Source of the DNA: Meconema thalassinum | Taxonomy: Eukaryota; Arthropoda; Insecta; Orthoptera; Tettigoniidae | Reading direction: 5' to 3' | Length of the DNA stretch: 64,000 nucleotides | NCBI GenBank assembly: GCA_946902985.2 | Contig: OX336398.1 | Span: forward strand, 236,080,362 to 236,144,361 | Shown here: piece after piece, positions 20,541 to 31,329 of the stretch | Layout: each line of letters opens with the position of its first letter | How positions within the stretch are numbered: position 1 is the first letter of the stretch | The notes under the pieces: model-generated | The model's input: the letters and a program-made list of their open reading frames with translations, nothing else | Database searches by the model: none | Told to the model about the DNA's origin: nothing | Made by a program: the position numbers and the translations under genes

Positions 20541-20974
20541 TTCATGCATATCGAGAAAAGGAACATAGCGACTACTTAAGATAAGGTGAAAAGTGACTCA
20601 AGTAAACGAGCGAAAAGAAACCTAAATATGTTAATTAATGGAAAACTATACGTATTTCACCTCATCATAGTCAATAAAGAATCCGGCTATCATTATATTA
20701 ACATACGGCATAGAGACCACTTCTTACGCCTTCCAGTTCTTACATATTTTTGGCCAGACGTTCTGATTTACCCGGACCAATTCCGTTTTTCCTTGTTTTG
20801 TTCCCTGTTCCGTTTTAATCTTTAACGGAACGCCAAATGTTTGGTTAATATATTTAATTTCGCACCAATTTTCAAATGTCCTGCTTGAGCAATCCATGTT
20901 TGATGTGTTTGGCGATTGTTATTAGTGACGTCAAATAGCGTCGGCACCGGCACGCCGGCCACTTTACTGAGTGG
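20541..20974. other. No recognisable gene
   Basis: A 79-codon frame (20586-20825) shows no domain. No repeat matches were noticed. Confidence 0.35.
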
Positions 20975-21236
20975 TAGGGTACAGGTGGCGTCTAGTAGCT
21001 AAGTTCGGAACTGATCTAGTAGTCGTTGACGGTCGCGTTTGGCGGCAAAAGTAGGTACTATTTGAAAAATTCAAAGTTGCAGTCTTTACTTAAAATTTAA
21101 AAAAACAGATACACACACTAATACAGCCATCACAATTAACACCGGTTATCAGACAGATTCGACACACACTCAAAGTACACGGGGCTACATGAACGCGTTG
21201 TCGAAGCCCCTAAACTAAGGAATCAACCAACCGAGT
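20975..21236 (+). mobile_element. SINE3a, 5'-truncated copy
   Basis: It matches the 3' half of the 1696-2220 element from 'gtggcgtctagtag' to 'aaggaatcaaccaacc'. The tRNA head is missing. Confidence 0.75.
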
Positions 21237-21734
21237 ACAGGTGCTGGTTTGAAAGAGAAAATGATTCCTATATCTGTGTCAGATAGCTGGGTACATGTTA
21301 TAGATTTATTAGAGGTATCAACATTAAGGTATATCTTAGTCCTAGTGAAGTTCATACTCAGCATTTTCCCCTCCAATGATTTTACGGAGAGCTTTTTCTG
21401 TCAAATGGAGAGATGATAGAATCAGAAGCTCCATTAGTTTAATAAAACAAGAATTGTTCACATATTTCAATTATGACGAAAGTTTTAATGCATTAAACTT
21501 TTTTAATCCTTGCAAAGAATCGTTCAAATGAAAAGTATTTGTAAGTTGCTGGTGTCATAGGCCTATATGATATGTCAGCAATATCTAGTTTTAGTTTTGT
21601 GCATTTGATTATGTAATGATTATTTAATTCATATGTGTATTATTGATTTTAAAAAAGAAAGTTTTGGGACATGTGTTTCGTTTTTCCATTCTTGAAGTCT
21701 GGCAACCCTAACGTAATAGTAGATTATGCAACGA
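21237..21734. other. No recognisable gene
   Basis: AT-rich DNA. The word 'tctggcaaccct' at 21691-21702 is the kind of end seen in some hAT MITEs, but no partner end is visible. Confidence 0.35.
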
Positions 21735-21832
21735 GCCTATAATGTCAATAATTAAGACACGAGTATGTTTATAAAACGAGCGTATGCGAGTTTTATAATT
21801 TCCATACGAGTGTCTTATTTACCATTATAGGC
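21735..21832. repeat. Large hairpin, ~42-bp arms
   Basis: Arm 1 (21735-21776) begins GCCTATAATGTCAATAATTA. Arm 2 (21790-21832) is its imperfect inverse, ending ACCATTATAGGC. The spacer is 13 bp. One arm recurs at about 60280-60345. Confidence 0.7.
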
Positions 21833-22210
21833 GAGTTGCATACGACTGTTTATATTCGACGAAAATTATTATAACTATTTTATGTTCGAACAAAAATATT
21901 CATAAATATCTGTCGAAATTTCGCCAGTTTTATGTACTGAACAGATCGTATGAGACGCAGAGAACGCCTTGTATTAGACCATGGCCTCCTCCATTACACT
22001 ACTATGACACTAGGCAACGCAGTGAAATTTAAATTAGAAGGCCTTGGAACTCAGCGCAGGTGCGATGCTATCCTTATCTAATTGGTCAAACAACTGTTTC
22101 TTGAGCTCGGATTGGTGGGAGAAACTGTTTCATAATGAAAAATAGTGTTATAATGAGCCTCATTATAGTACAGTTTTCTGACATATAATAGTCAGGGTCC
22201 AACATAAACT
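21833..22210 (-). repeat. Dispersed repeat shared with 59560-60345
   Basis: Words 'cataaatatctgtc', 'ttctgacatataat' and 'ataatgagcctcatta' match the 59.56-60.34 kb region in reverse orientation. No coding sequence is seen. Confidence 0.55.
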
Positions 22211-22518
22211 CTGCGCTGATAAGCTGCGGATAATGTTTGGAGTACATTTGCGGATAGTTTTCAGAATACAATCCGAAGTTGTTGAATATCATTACTAGGA
22301 CCCGGATGTTAACTGTTATGGTTTTTTTTTTCATGACAAATGTAAAATGATGTTATTAAGCGAATATCATTGAAATTATGTCATTAAACATAATTAACAC
22401 TCCGAACTGAGAAGGGTTGCAACTCTGGCTGTATACCATTTATTTCTAACATAGCACTTGACACACAAAGCCTAGAGGAACAACTTTCTCTTCAAATGTG
22501 TTGCTTTAATGTATATAT

Positions 22519-23272
22519 GACATCGTCGTCTTGGCCAACACGCCTGAGGATTTGAAAGAGTATTTGAATGCTATGGACTCCGTCTTGAGGAAAGAATTCA
22601 TGATGAAAATTACTAAATGTAAAACAAAAATATTGGAATGCAGCCGAAAGAAATCAGAAACCCCTATGGACATCAAATTGGCAGGTGAATAGCTAAAGGA
22701 AGCAGGAGACTTCTGTTACTTAGGAAGCAAAATAACCAGTGATGGATGAAGCAAAGAAGATATAAAAAGTAGGTTGGCAAAGGCGAGGAAAGCATTTCTA
22801 CAGAAAATTAATCTGTTGGCATAAGGTAATAGAAAGTCATTTTTGAAAGCCTTTGTATGGAGCGTGGCGCTCTATGGAAGTGAAACTTGGACTGTTGGCG
22901 CAGCAGAAAATATGATAATAGAAGCGTTTGAAATGTGGTGTTACAGGAGAAGATCAGATGCGTAGATAGGGTTACTAACGAAGAGGTATCAAGGCGAGTG
23001 AGAGAGGAGTGGTGTTCCTGGCGATTGCTAAGGAATAGAAGAGATAGTTTGGTAGGACACATACTAAGACACCCTGGAATAGCAAGGTTAGTTATGGAAC
23101 AAAGGGTCGAGGGCAAGAACCGTAGGGGTGGACCAAGGTTAGATTATGTTAAACAGATTGCCTCGGATGTAGGGTGTGGTAGCTATGTAGATATGAAACG
23201 ATTAGCTCAGGACAGGGAGGTTTGGAGAGCTGCATCAAACCCTTCAAAAACTGAAGACTCAAACAACAACAA
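22519..23272 (+). pseudogene. RTE-like LINE 3' fragment
   Basis: The piece starts inside the RT just after the catalytic Asp pair ('IVVLANTPEDL'). It continues through 'DFCYLGSKITSDG' and 'SVALYGSETWTV' to the C-terminal 'GHILRHPGIARLV' region, and ends in (CAA)n. It has stops and frame changes throughout. It belongs to the same family as 3097-6530 and is 5'-truncated, as usual for LINEs. Confidence 0.85.
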
Positions 23273-23325
23273 CATTATTCCCGTTCTCCAACGGGATCGG
23301 TGATGAAATGCGATGTAAGTCTTTG
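23273..23325 (-). repeat. Tail fragment of the SINE at 56625-56974
   Basis: 'attattcccgttctccaacg' followed by 'gatcggtgatga...atgcgatg' matches the 3' end region of the 56.6-kb SINE. Confidence 0.6.
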
Positions 23326-23644
23326 TGGCGGATGCGGATAACAGTCGTGTAGATGCGGGGCCGATGCGGATAACGATTACTTTCCCCGCGCAGTGCTCAA
23401 GTTATAGAGTGTCTCATGTCATATTATTGACTATTTGTCTCAAATAATCCATTCATTAAAATAAATTACTCATAAGTAGGCTACGGTATTCTCTTCGTAA
23501 CTTTGACGACTGATATGTCCTGCTCTAGTAGCCTAGTCCGTAGCAGCTAAAATGTGTATGGTGTTTGTACATTTACTTGCTCTATAAAATGCGATATCTA
23601 TGTGACAGCATATCGTGTCCTTCCCTTGTTAGTTATTTATTATT

Positions 23645-23745
23645 TATCGTATGGCTTTTAGTGCCGGGAGTGTCCGAGGACATGTTCGGCTCGCCAGAGT
23701 CAGTAGCTGCTCCCAACAGACACCCAGAGGATGAGCTACGTGTAA
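23645..23745 (-). mobile_element. SINE3b 3' fragment
   Basis: The plus strand reads 'atcgtatggcttttagtgcc', 'gtccgaggacatgttcggc' and 'gacacccagagg'. This is the inverse of the 3' end of the SINE3b copies at 27.7 and 48.4 kb. Confidence 0.75.
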
Positions 23746-23830
23746 ATGACCAGCCCATTGAAGTCTTCTGGAGTTAATGACGTTCAGTATTGGTGCTTGC
23801 TGTGATAGTGTATGTCTTGATTTGACCTTT

Positions 23831-23948
23831 TTTCCAGGTTTGAGATGCGGAGTCAAACAATGTTCCAAGAATGTTCCTATTCACTTTATTTTCCAGGTTT
23901 GAGATGCGGAGTCAAACAATGTTCCAAGAATGTTCCTATACACTTTAT
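23831..23948. repeat. 59-bp tandem duplication
   Basis: 'tttccaggtttgagatgcgg' recurs 59 bp later. The two units differ at about one base. Confidence 0.9.
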
Positions 23949-24349
23949 TTTCGAAAACCTTTCAAGTCAGAAGTACCCCCTGGCCGGCAAAAAAAAAGTG
24001 GAACAGTTTAAAAAAAAGTAATATAAATAGTATAAATCTAGCCTTGAAAAAGATTTAATCACATTTTAAAAGCTTTTCATGCATTAGAACAAACATCTGA
24101 AACATCCGTGAATAGAAATTGATAATATGACATTTCTTAGGGTGGTTTATTACCACCAATTACTCCCAATCCTCGATGAGCCTATCTTAATGATTTTTTT
24201 TTTGGCGGGAAACGCACTATATGTGCTTAAGGTTTATGAGTGTTGCTCGCTTATTGTTGTTCCAGGGATAACAACTGGCACTTGTTGAACACGTGTGAAC
24301 CATTGTCACACATTTTAGCAAGTTATCCATTTGCAGTTCACACTAAAAC

Positions 24350-24485
24350 ATGCCTCTTAGCCGTGAAGAAGCTGCACAGGCAGTTGCATTGGTGGAGGAT
24401 GGCCGCAGCTTCCGTTATGTTGCTGAGGTCATTGGATCATCTCTCGGTAGCATACATCGTGCAGTGCAACGTTACAGAGAGCTTC
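24350..24485 (+). pseudogene. Tc1-like transposase, first helix-turn-helix
   Basis: 'MPLSREEAAQAVALVEDG' followed by 'SFRYVAEVIGSSLGSIHRAV' is the first DNA-binding helix-turn-helix of insect Tc1 transposases. The similarity stops after 'QRYRE', where the sequence meets an inverted segment. No catalytic DDE domain follows. Confidence 0.75.
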
Positions 24486-24489
24486 TTCA

Positions 24490-24655
24490 AACCTTCTTCT
24501 TACTGTTCGCTCACTCACTCTCACATTTCTGACATTTTCCAGTTGATTTCGTGCCTGAACTGCTGTGGTATGCCGATCACGCAGAACTTGGAGGGTGAGA
24601 AATCTGTCATCCCTGGCACTTGTGATTCTTCTACGGCCTGACCCTCGTCTCCTGT
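24490..24655 (-). pseudogene. Tc1-like transposase, second helix-turn-helix (inverted)
   Basis: The minus strand reads 'RRRGSGRRRITSARDDRFL' and 'NVRVSERTVRRRFEEA', the second DNA-binding segment of the same transposase. In an intact gene it would follow the 24350-24485 piece directly on the same strand. Confidence 0.75.
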
Positions 24656-24656
24656 C

Positions 24657-25030
24657 GTATGTTGGTGGCGTAGTTGCCAGCATGCTGAACTGCTGTGCCC
24701 AAGGTCGCGGGTTCAAATCCGGCCGAAGTCGTCGGATTTTTAAGAGCGTTAAAATCCCTCAGTATGCCTTCCTTCGGAGGGGAAGTAAAACCGGCGGTCC
24801 CATGTCATACATCTATGACATGTAAAAGATCCTTCCACTAAGTAAACTTGTGTGAAACTAAATTTCTAGGTTATATTTCGTTGAAACCCTGTATCATAGT
24901 TCCAACGTTCACCATTAGGTGACAGTGATATCTGGTGGGGGAACGTTGGAGCTACTTGAAATTAATCGAAACTTGTAGCTACAGCCTGTGGCGAGCCGAA
25001 CTTGTCCTCGGACACTAAAAGCTATGCGCA
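24657..25030 (+). mobile_element. SINE3b copy
   Basis: It has the tRNA-like head with B box GGTTCAAATCC at about 24709, the 'ccttccttcggaggggaag' middle, and the 3' part 'gccgaacttgtcctcggac'. Some of the 3' segment seen in other copies is missing. Confidence 0.8.
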
Positions 25031-25374
25031 AAATAAAATAAGTAAATTATTATTCCTAATAATCAGCTAAATTTTGGAACACCATGTACCCCTGTAATCT
25101 CGTGAGAGTGAGTGCTCTAATGTCTGCATAAAGATCGAGTCGGATGGGAGGAAAGCATTTTAATTATCTCGTTGGCCCGTCAGAGAAGGGAGGTGTGAGC
25201 GGACTGCCTTAGAGCTGACTTCATCACATCTCTGTAGGGTATTTGCGCTTTGCTGTACATTGGGGGTACTTATTCTGTTTTACAGAAATTACATATTCAT
25301 TGCATTGACGTACATTTTTCATTATTTTGTCTCCGAGGAAAGATTTCATCAATCATTATTACTACACCTGACCG

Positions 25375-25498
25375 GCAAAAAAAGTGGAACACTTTAATTT
25401 TTTATGTAATTTCTTAATTTATTCCACTAAAATGTATCGGTTTTCCAATATTTACATTATTCATGTAAATTTAGATGGTTGGCAAAAGAAAATACCGA
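25375..25498 (+). repeat. Tc1-like left terminus, second copy
   Basis: TA followed by CACCTGACCGGCAAAAAAAG repeats the end at 23976. No coding part follows; a SINE3 fragment is next. Confidence 0.5.
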
Positions 25499-25582
25499 AT
25501 CATGTTTTTCAACACTTCGGCCGGATTTGAACCCGCGACCTTGGGCACAGCAGTTCAGCATGCTGGCAACTACGCCACCAAA
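25499..25582 (-). mobile_element. SINE3 head fragment
   Basis: 'cttcggccggatttgaaccc' and 'cagcatgctggcaactacg' are the inverse of the SINE3 tRNA-like head. An (AAT)n stretch follows at 25585-25608. Confidence 0.7.
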
Positions 25583-25834
25583 GATAATAATAATAATAAT
25601 AATAATAAATGGAAATCAGTATTTCCAAAAGAAAGATAATGACAGCATGAAAGGAACTTAGCAAAGTAGAATGCCGAATAGCAGGAACTAGATTGGAGTA
25701 GTTGTTGTTGCGTATTTTGGGAGCTTTGCAACATCGTGGTCACGTAGCTGCGTGTATTTGGGTGTGATGACTTACTACAGACCCTAACAAGCGGTTAGCT
25801 TATTTCACATAACAATTGCTGGTCACAAATGTGG

Positions 25835-26660
25835 AGATTTGAAGCCATTGTTTTCCAGTGTTGCCTTAGTATACAAAAGTTTGCTGCTCTTCAGTCGATC
25901 AACACGAGTTTCCCCCAAAACAGATGGGCTATTCACTAATCCTAAAAAAAGTACATGAGATTAATAAATACACTTTGAAGACCAGTTTCGATCGTCAAGC
26001 GATGATCATCAGATCTATTACACTTAGGTCCTAAAATTAATGTCAGAAAATATGGATGAAAATATTTACAGAGTCGCCTCCGTAGCATAGCGGTCAGCAT
26101 GGTTAGCTGCCGCCCCGGAGGTCCTGGGTTCGATTCCCGGCTCTGCCACGAAATTTGAAAAGTGGTATGAGGACTGGAACGGGGTCTACTCCGCCTCGGG
26201 TGGTCCAAATGAGTGGAGGGGGTTCAATACCCACCTCAACCATCCTTGAAGTATTTTTCCGTGGTTTCCCACTTCGTCTTCTGGCACCTTCGGGTACCTC
26301 CTGTAAGGCCACGGCCGTCTCCTTCCCGCTTCCTTGCCTATCCATCCCAATCCTCCCCTCCCTTCCCATCCCTCATGAGGCCCCTGTTCGCTTTGCAGGT
26401 GAGGCCGCCTGGGCGAAGTGCTGATCACACCTCCCCAGTTGTATCCACCCCGACCAGATGTTCCAAACTCCAAGACACTCCCCGTAGCGGCGGTAGTGGA
26501 GAGTTCCCTCACTGAGTCTGTGAGAACCACCAACCTAGAGGGTAAATCGACTAAATAAAATAAAATAAAATATTTACAATATGTACACTTATTTAGTTGC
26601 AGTATTAGTTGAGATAATGCAACTCGTCAATATTTGTGATGTTTTGTTAAGATACTGGAA
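25835..26660 (-). repeat. Dispersed repeat R2, interrupted by SINE2
   Basis: The parts outside the SINE are homologous, in reverse, to 48361-48409 plus 48829-49110. Each copy carries a different SINE and shows the other's empty site. No coding sequence is seen. The CTGATGATGATCGC motif lies at 25985-26012. Confidence 0.7.
26071..26566 (+). mobile_element. SINE2, full length
   Basis: The tRNA-like head is 'GTCGCCTCCGTAGCATAGCG', with B box GGTTCGATTCCCGGC at about 26128. The body and (AAATA)n tail match the 18.6-kb copy. The TSD AAAATATTTACA is at 26059-26070 and 26567-26578 (its first As merge with the tail). Confidence 0.9.
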
Positions 26661-26830
26661 GTGGTGATTGACCTCCAAACTTGCTTGTTTAGAGCGAATG
26701 TGTGATTGTAGTTAAATGGTCAATTCAGATTGTATTGTACAGGCTACAGTCTTGCGTGTCCTGGTGAGAGCAGTTGTCTTCGTCACTATCTACTCTCAAC
26801 TGGGGAATTTCCCGTGTGCCAGGGTCTCTT

Positions 26831-27565
26831 AGGGTGTCATTTATGTACTTGAGTACCCTTAAGGGACCTGTAGGAGATGGGTATAGGATCAATTTGAGAC
26901 AGGGAACCAGGGGTCAGAATTACCTTCTAACCCCAGAAAACAGGTTTGTTTCAGGCCCTCCGCCCCTGTAAAGTAGGCAAGCGCTCCATATTTTACTCTC
27001 AGGTCAGGCATTCTTTCGCTGTCAACGGTCTTGGCGCGACCACCGCTCAACGCTGCGTTAGCCGAGAGCTGCATTCCTCTTGCCAATCGATAGTTCCGTC
27101 GTCTGTAACTACTACAGAAACACACATAACTCGTTGATACTAATAATCAAATGGCAATTAATTTACAGAATCAACGATAGTTTGAAAATATCAGCACAGA
27201 ATAAACACGCACTGTGACTACGCCCCCTCCTACCCCTCTAAAAATAAAGAAAAAGAAAAAACTGAAGGCATAGCACCCCTTGAGAAACGAACCCGGGTCC
27301 ACCGTGGCACCGCGCCTCGCCGCTATCCTCACGGTTAACGCAGCGTTGAGCGGTGGTCTCACCAAGACCGTTGACAGCGCAAGAGTGCCTGACCTCAGAG
27401 TAACTCATGGCGCGGTTGCCTACTTTACAGGGGCGGAGGGCCTGAAGCAAACCTGTTTTCTGGGGTTAGGAGGCCATTCCGATCCCAGGTTCCCTATCTC
27501 AAATTGATCCTATACCCATCCCCTACACGCCCCTTAAGGGTACTCGAGCACATAGATGACACCCT
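26831..27565. mobile_element. Foldback element with ~235-bp inverted arms
   Basis: The left arm (26831-27065) begins AGGGTGTCATTTATGTACTT. The right arm (27335-27565) is its inverse, beginning AGGGTGTCATCTATGTGCTC on the minus strand. The arms look roughly 85-90% identical and enclose a ~270-bp unique centre. No clear TSD was found. A single arm lies at 14610-14770. Confidence 0.75.
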
Positions 27566-27729
27566 GTTTACCTGTGCAATTCCCTTCTCGCATTCCTAAG
27601 TAAGTCGTACAAATGTGGCTGTGTATGTCCAAGTCTAGTTTCCCTAATGTGGTGTATGTTACTGCATTCAAAACAATCTTCGACTATTAAAGACCTGGTT
27701 TCAATTCTCACCACGCATAAGCTAATAGC

Positions 27730-28145
27730 AGCGGCTTCGGTATCGTAGTCGGTAGCATGCTAAACTGCTGTGCCCAAGATTGCGGGTTCAAACCCGGCCG
27801 AAGTCGTCGGATATTTTTAGAGCGTTAAAACCCTTCAGTATGCCTTCCTTTGGAGGGGAAGTAAAGCCATAGATTTATGGCATGTAAAAGATCCTTCCAC
27901 AGACTAAACTTGTGTGAAGCTAAATTTCCGGGTTAGATTTCGTTGGAACGCTCTATCAAAGTTCCAACGTTCACCACTAGGTATCAGTGACATCTGGTCG
28001 TGAAAGTTGGAACTACTTGATATTGATCGGAACTTGTAGCTCACCCTCTGGGTGTCCACTTGAAGCAGCTACAGCCTCTGGCGAGCCGAACATGTCCTCG
28101 GACACTCCCGGCACTAAAAGCCATACGATTAATAATAAAAACAAT
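27730..28145 (+). mobile_element. SINE3b, full length
   Basis: Head 'GCGGCTTCGGTATCGTAGTC', B box GGTTCAAACCC, 3' end 'cactaaaagccatacgatta'. The TSD AGCTAATAGC is at 27720-27729 and 28146-28155. Confidence 0.9.
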
Positions 28146-28887
28146 AGCTAATAGCCACATGAGCTCCGCCCAATCTAATGAGAATGTCCCGGCACCTTTA
28201 ATACTGCCGTTGATAACGGCCTTGGTTTATTAAAGAAAAAGATACATCGTACATCCTGAACCAGTAACATGTTTCCCTTATTAATCCCTCATCTAGCTTG
28301 GCTACATCTTTATGTTGTGTCATGTTTCCGACGGGGGGTGTTTTCTAGTAGAGTGAAGAGGGGTGAACTCTCCATGAATGTGTATTCGTTTAGACCAGGG
28401 CCATCCAGTCATTGCGCTCGGGGAGCACGGGCAGTCAGACTAGCGCTCCTTCCCCTACCAGCACTACACTGTGACAGCGAGGAGACGGACAATGTTCGGA
28501 CCACGCTTACTATAGAGCATCCAGCGTTTAGAAAAGACTGTGGGTCTTATGGGCTTTTACTTTTAACGGAAACCCCCCTACACTGGTTTTGTTACCTCAC
28601 CTTTTATCATGAAGGAACTCTGAACATATATAGTTTTCGTCATAATAGCTTCCTACAATTATCTGCCAATTGATTACCTTTGTTATTGCACACAAGTATC
28701 GTTTATATTACGTTTTAGTGATTTAAACATTTTCGAGGTTAGCACGCTGGAAAGAAGAGCCTCGTCCAGTGCTGCATGCTCGCCCGGAGTGGAGCACGTG
28801 CTCAGTTCCGCCGGCAACATAAGTTCTGGAGCACTATCCGTCATTGGTGTTATTGTTGTGTATCTGTTTTTATTTTGTGTTCGATCG

Positions 28888-28977
28888 TATCAGGGCTGCC
28901 GACAGTTGGGTTCGAACCCACTATCTCCCGAATGCAAGCTCACTGCTTCGCGCCCCTGACCGCATGACTAACTCACT
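28888..28977 (-). mobile_element. SINE4 tRNA-like head
   Basis: On the minus strand, 'GAGTTAGTCATGCGGTCAGG' (A-box region) is followed by GTGGGTTCGAACCC (B box) and 'ctgtcggcagccctgata'. It lies inside the hAT-like element. Confidence 0.6.
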
Positions 28978-29442
28978 ACTATATTACAAATATTAATCTA
29001 AACAAAACAACAAGAATAGAATTGAAAAAACTAAATTATTGCCTAACTAATAACAAAAAAAGTGATGATCAACAGTATTGCTGACGTAAAAATTGTTAAC
29101 ATCGTCAGCATACAGGACATCCGAGAAGGAAGGAAGGGTTGTGCTCTCGACATCTGTCAATCAGTAATGCGTCATATCACAACGAAATGAATGTCGTTAT
29201 TGGTTCTACTCGCTTACGGTATCCTTAATACTGGTCCAATACGTTAACACCTGAAAAACTGCTCCTTCCTGTGCGTGTTCTACTTCAGGTAGCTGCTGGA
29301 GTTGTGTTGTCTCGCTAACTTATGAAAGGACAGTACTCGAAGCGGGTGAACGTAACGTATGACGTCAGCGCTACCTCTGCCTAGAGTTAGCAACACTGTC
29401 GCCATAAGGCTCCACAGTCTTTTCTAAACGCTGGATGCTCTA

Positions 29443-29890
29443 TAGATACGTGGCCGCGCTCGGGGAGCACTGGGCAGTCAGACTAGCGCTCCTTCCCCTA
29501 CCAGCACTACACTGTGGCAGCGAGGAGACGGACGATGTTCGGACCACGCTGACTAGATACGTGGCCGCGCTCCGGGAGCACGGGCAGTCAGACTAGCGCT
29601 CCTTCCCCTACCAGCACTACACTGTGGCAGCGAGGAGACGGACGATGTTCGGACCACGCTGACTAGATACGTGGCCGCGCTCCGGGAGCACGGGCAGTCA
29701 GACTAGCGCTCCTTCCCCTACCAGCACTACACTGTGGCAGCGAGGAGACGGACGATGTTCGGACCACGCTGACTAGATACGTGGCCGCGCTCCGGGAGCA
29801 CGGGCAGTCAGACTAGCGCTCCTTCCCCTACCAGCACTACACTGTGGCAGCGAGGAGACGGACGATGTTCGGACCACGCTGACTAGATAC
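29443..29890. repeat. 110-bp tandem array, four near-identical units
   Basis: 'tagatacgtggccgcgctc' starts units at 29443, 29554, 29664 and 29774; a fifth start at 29884 is cut off. Units carry 'cgaggagacggacgatgttc'. A diverged relative lies at 28425-28515, in the other half of the hAT-like element. The low divergence implies recent expansion or homogenisation. Confidence 0.95.
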
Positions 29891-30456
29891 GTACGTACAG
29901 TCGTGCGGCCGACGGCTCTTGTGGGATTGTTGACATATTAATAGGGCTGTTTTGCCATAACAAATATACCAATATACAAATCGAATGGTACTCCGATGTA
30001 TGGAATGTGCGGGAAACAAACACAAGTGTTAAGTAAATATTGTGATTTATTCCAAACTGAAATGTGAACATAGTAGAAAGGAAAATTCAACAAAAAATTG
30101 TGTTCTTTTCAACACATTACATCTCTGTTGTACACTAAACATTTGGCATGCTCTTTATAAGCTGTACAGAAAAATAAAATTTCCCATTCTGCTTTAAAGA
30201 CTGCTGCTTCACCACTCCTTTTTCTTTTTGTATGCTGTTCAGTCATGACCACTGCGAAACTGATTTACTTACACGCTGTCAACAAAGCGCATTTGACTAG
30301 ACTAGCGACTGATGGACCGGCTGCACACTTCAGTGCGCTCAGCCAGCCAAGCTCCCCCCCCCCCCCCACCACTTCTGAAACTATCTCCCAACAAAGCGCT
30401 CGGAGCACTGCCTTAGAGCGCGGCCGGAGTGCTGTCTGGATGGCCCTGGTTTAGAT

Positions 30457-31056
30457 TATTGGGGATGTTCATTTTAGCTAAGTGTATCTCGATTGCTTCC
30501 TTAATGTCCTTAATGAACCTTTCGATTCGTGATGAATTATTTTTAAGTCAGTTTCAATATTAGTGAAACTGTGTCCCACTTCACACATGTGTTCGCATAC
30601 GTCCGTGTGTGTCCCGTATTTAATCGCATTTCTGTGTTCATTTGATCGTGTATTCATTCTTCTTCCACTCTGTCCGATGTAATTAGCTTGACAGGTGTCT
30701 TGGCACGAAATAGAATATCCCCCTGACTTTGAATATGGGTCCTGTTTTTTAGATTACTATTGTGCAGATGCTTTCCGGTTGTGTTATTCGTTGTGAATGC
30801 GACTTTTATGCCTTGCTTTTGAACAGATTGGTGATTTTACACGTATTCGCGCTCACATAATTGAAACACGCGAATTTGTTCTCATAATTGTCCGGCTTAT
30901 GCATCGTTTTGCTTTTATGTCTGGCTACAATTTGATCTACTTTGCTGGACAGAAAATTGTTTTCCTTTGCTATTTGCTTGATTATTCTGATTTCCTTATT
31001 ATAATTGCCTTTTGACATGGGTATGTTTAAAGCCCTCGATGAATGGAATAGTATAG
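30457..31056 (-). pseudogene. Penelope-like element, C-terminal part with GIY-YIG region
   Basis: The minus strand reads 'RALNIPMSKGNYNKEIRII', then 'KENNFLSSKVDQIV', and further on 'ANYIGQSGRRMNTR' with 'CEHMCEVGHSF'. These are the RT-to-endonuclease linker and the YIG half of the GIY-YIG endonuclease of Penelope-like retroelements. Frame changes near 30800 break it. It is joined head to head with the upstream RT part on the opposite strand at about 31056. Confidence 0.75.
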
Positions 31057-31329
31057 TGGAAAAGATACGTGGATGATGTAATTTGCATCTACGACACAGA
31101 ATTAACAAGCGAAGAAACAATTCTCCAAACTATTAATAGCCTACACCACTTTATAAAATTCACTAAGGAGTCCGGCATAACTATCGAACATAAAGATAAT
31201 GAGCTTTCATATTCCATATTACGAAAACCCACACAAACTTTGCATGCAATTGACAATCAGTCCAATCACCCCAGTACGCATAAATTAGCAGGATTCAAAT
31301 CATTGCTGCACAGGGCAGCAGACTGAGCA
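31057..31329 (+). pseudogene. Penelope-like element, RT fragment (inverted relative to its 3' part)
   Basis: 'WKRYVDDVICIYDTE' contains the catalytic YVDD of Penelope-type RT. The reading continues to 'HKLAGFKSLLHRA', exactly where the minus-strand partner 'RALNIPMSKG' takes up. The natural order is split by an inversion at about 31056. Confidence 0.8.

Larger units (their letters stand above)
23976..24655 (+). mobile_element. Tc1-like element with an inverted internal segment
   Basis: The left end follows a TA (23974-23975) and reads CCCCCTGGCCGGCAAAAAAA. A second, same-orientation end (CACCTGACCGGCAAAAAAAG) follows a TA at 25373. The coding start at 24350 is plus strand, but the next part of the same protein is on the minus strand (about 24490-24655), so an internal inversion has occurred. 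A SINE3b is joined at the right side. Confidence 0.6.
28396..30448. mobile_element. hAT-like non-autonomous element
   Basis: The terminal inverted repeat CAGGGCCATCCAG is at both ends. The flanking 8-bp words GTTTAGAC (28388-28395) and GTTTAGAT (30449-30456) differ at one base; 8 bp is the hAT target duplication length. Inside are an inverted pair of words ('agcatccagcgtttagaaaa' at ~28518 and its inverse at ~29418), a 110-bp tandem array and a tRNA-like SINE head. No transposase is visible. Confidence 0.7.

Noticed and set aside
26089..26150. A functional tRNA gene
   Set aside because: A and B boxes are present, but the sequence continues into the SINE body and A-rich tail and has a TSD. 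It is a SINE head.
26155..26533. Overlapping 88-115-codon frames on both strands
   Set aside because: All fall within SINE2, a non-coding Pol III-type element.
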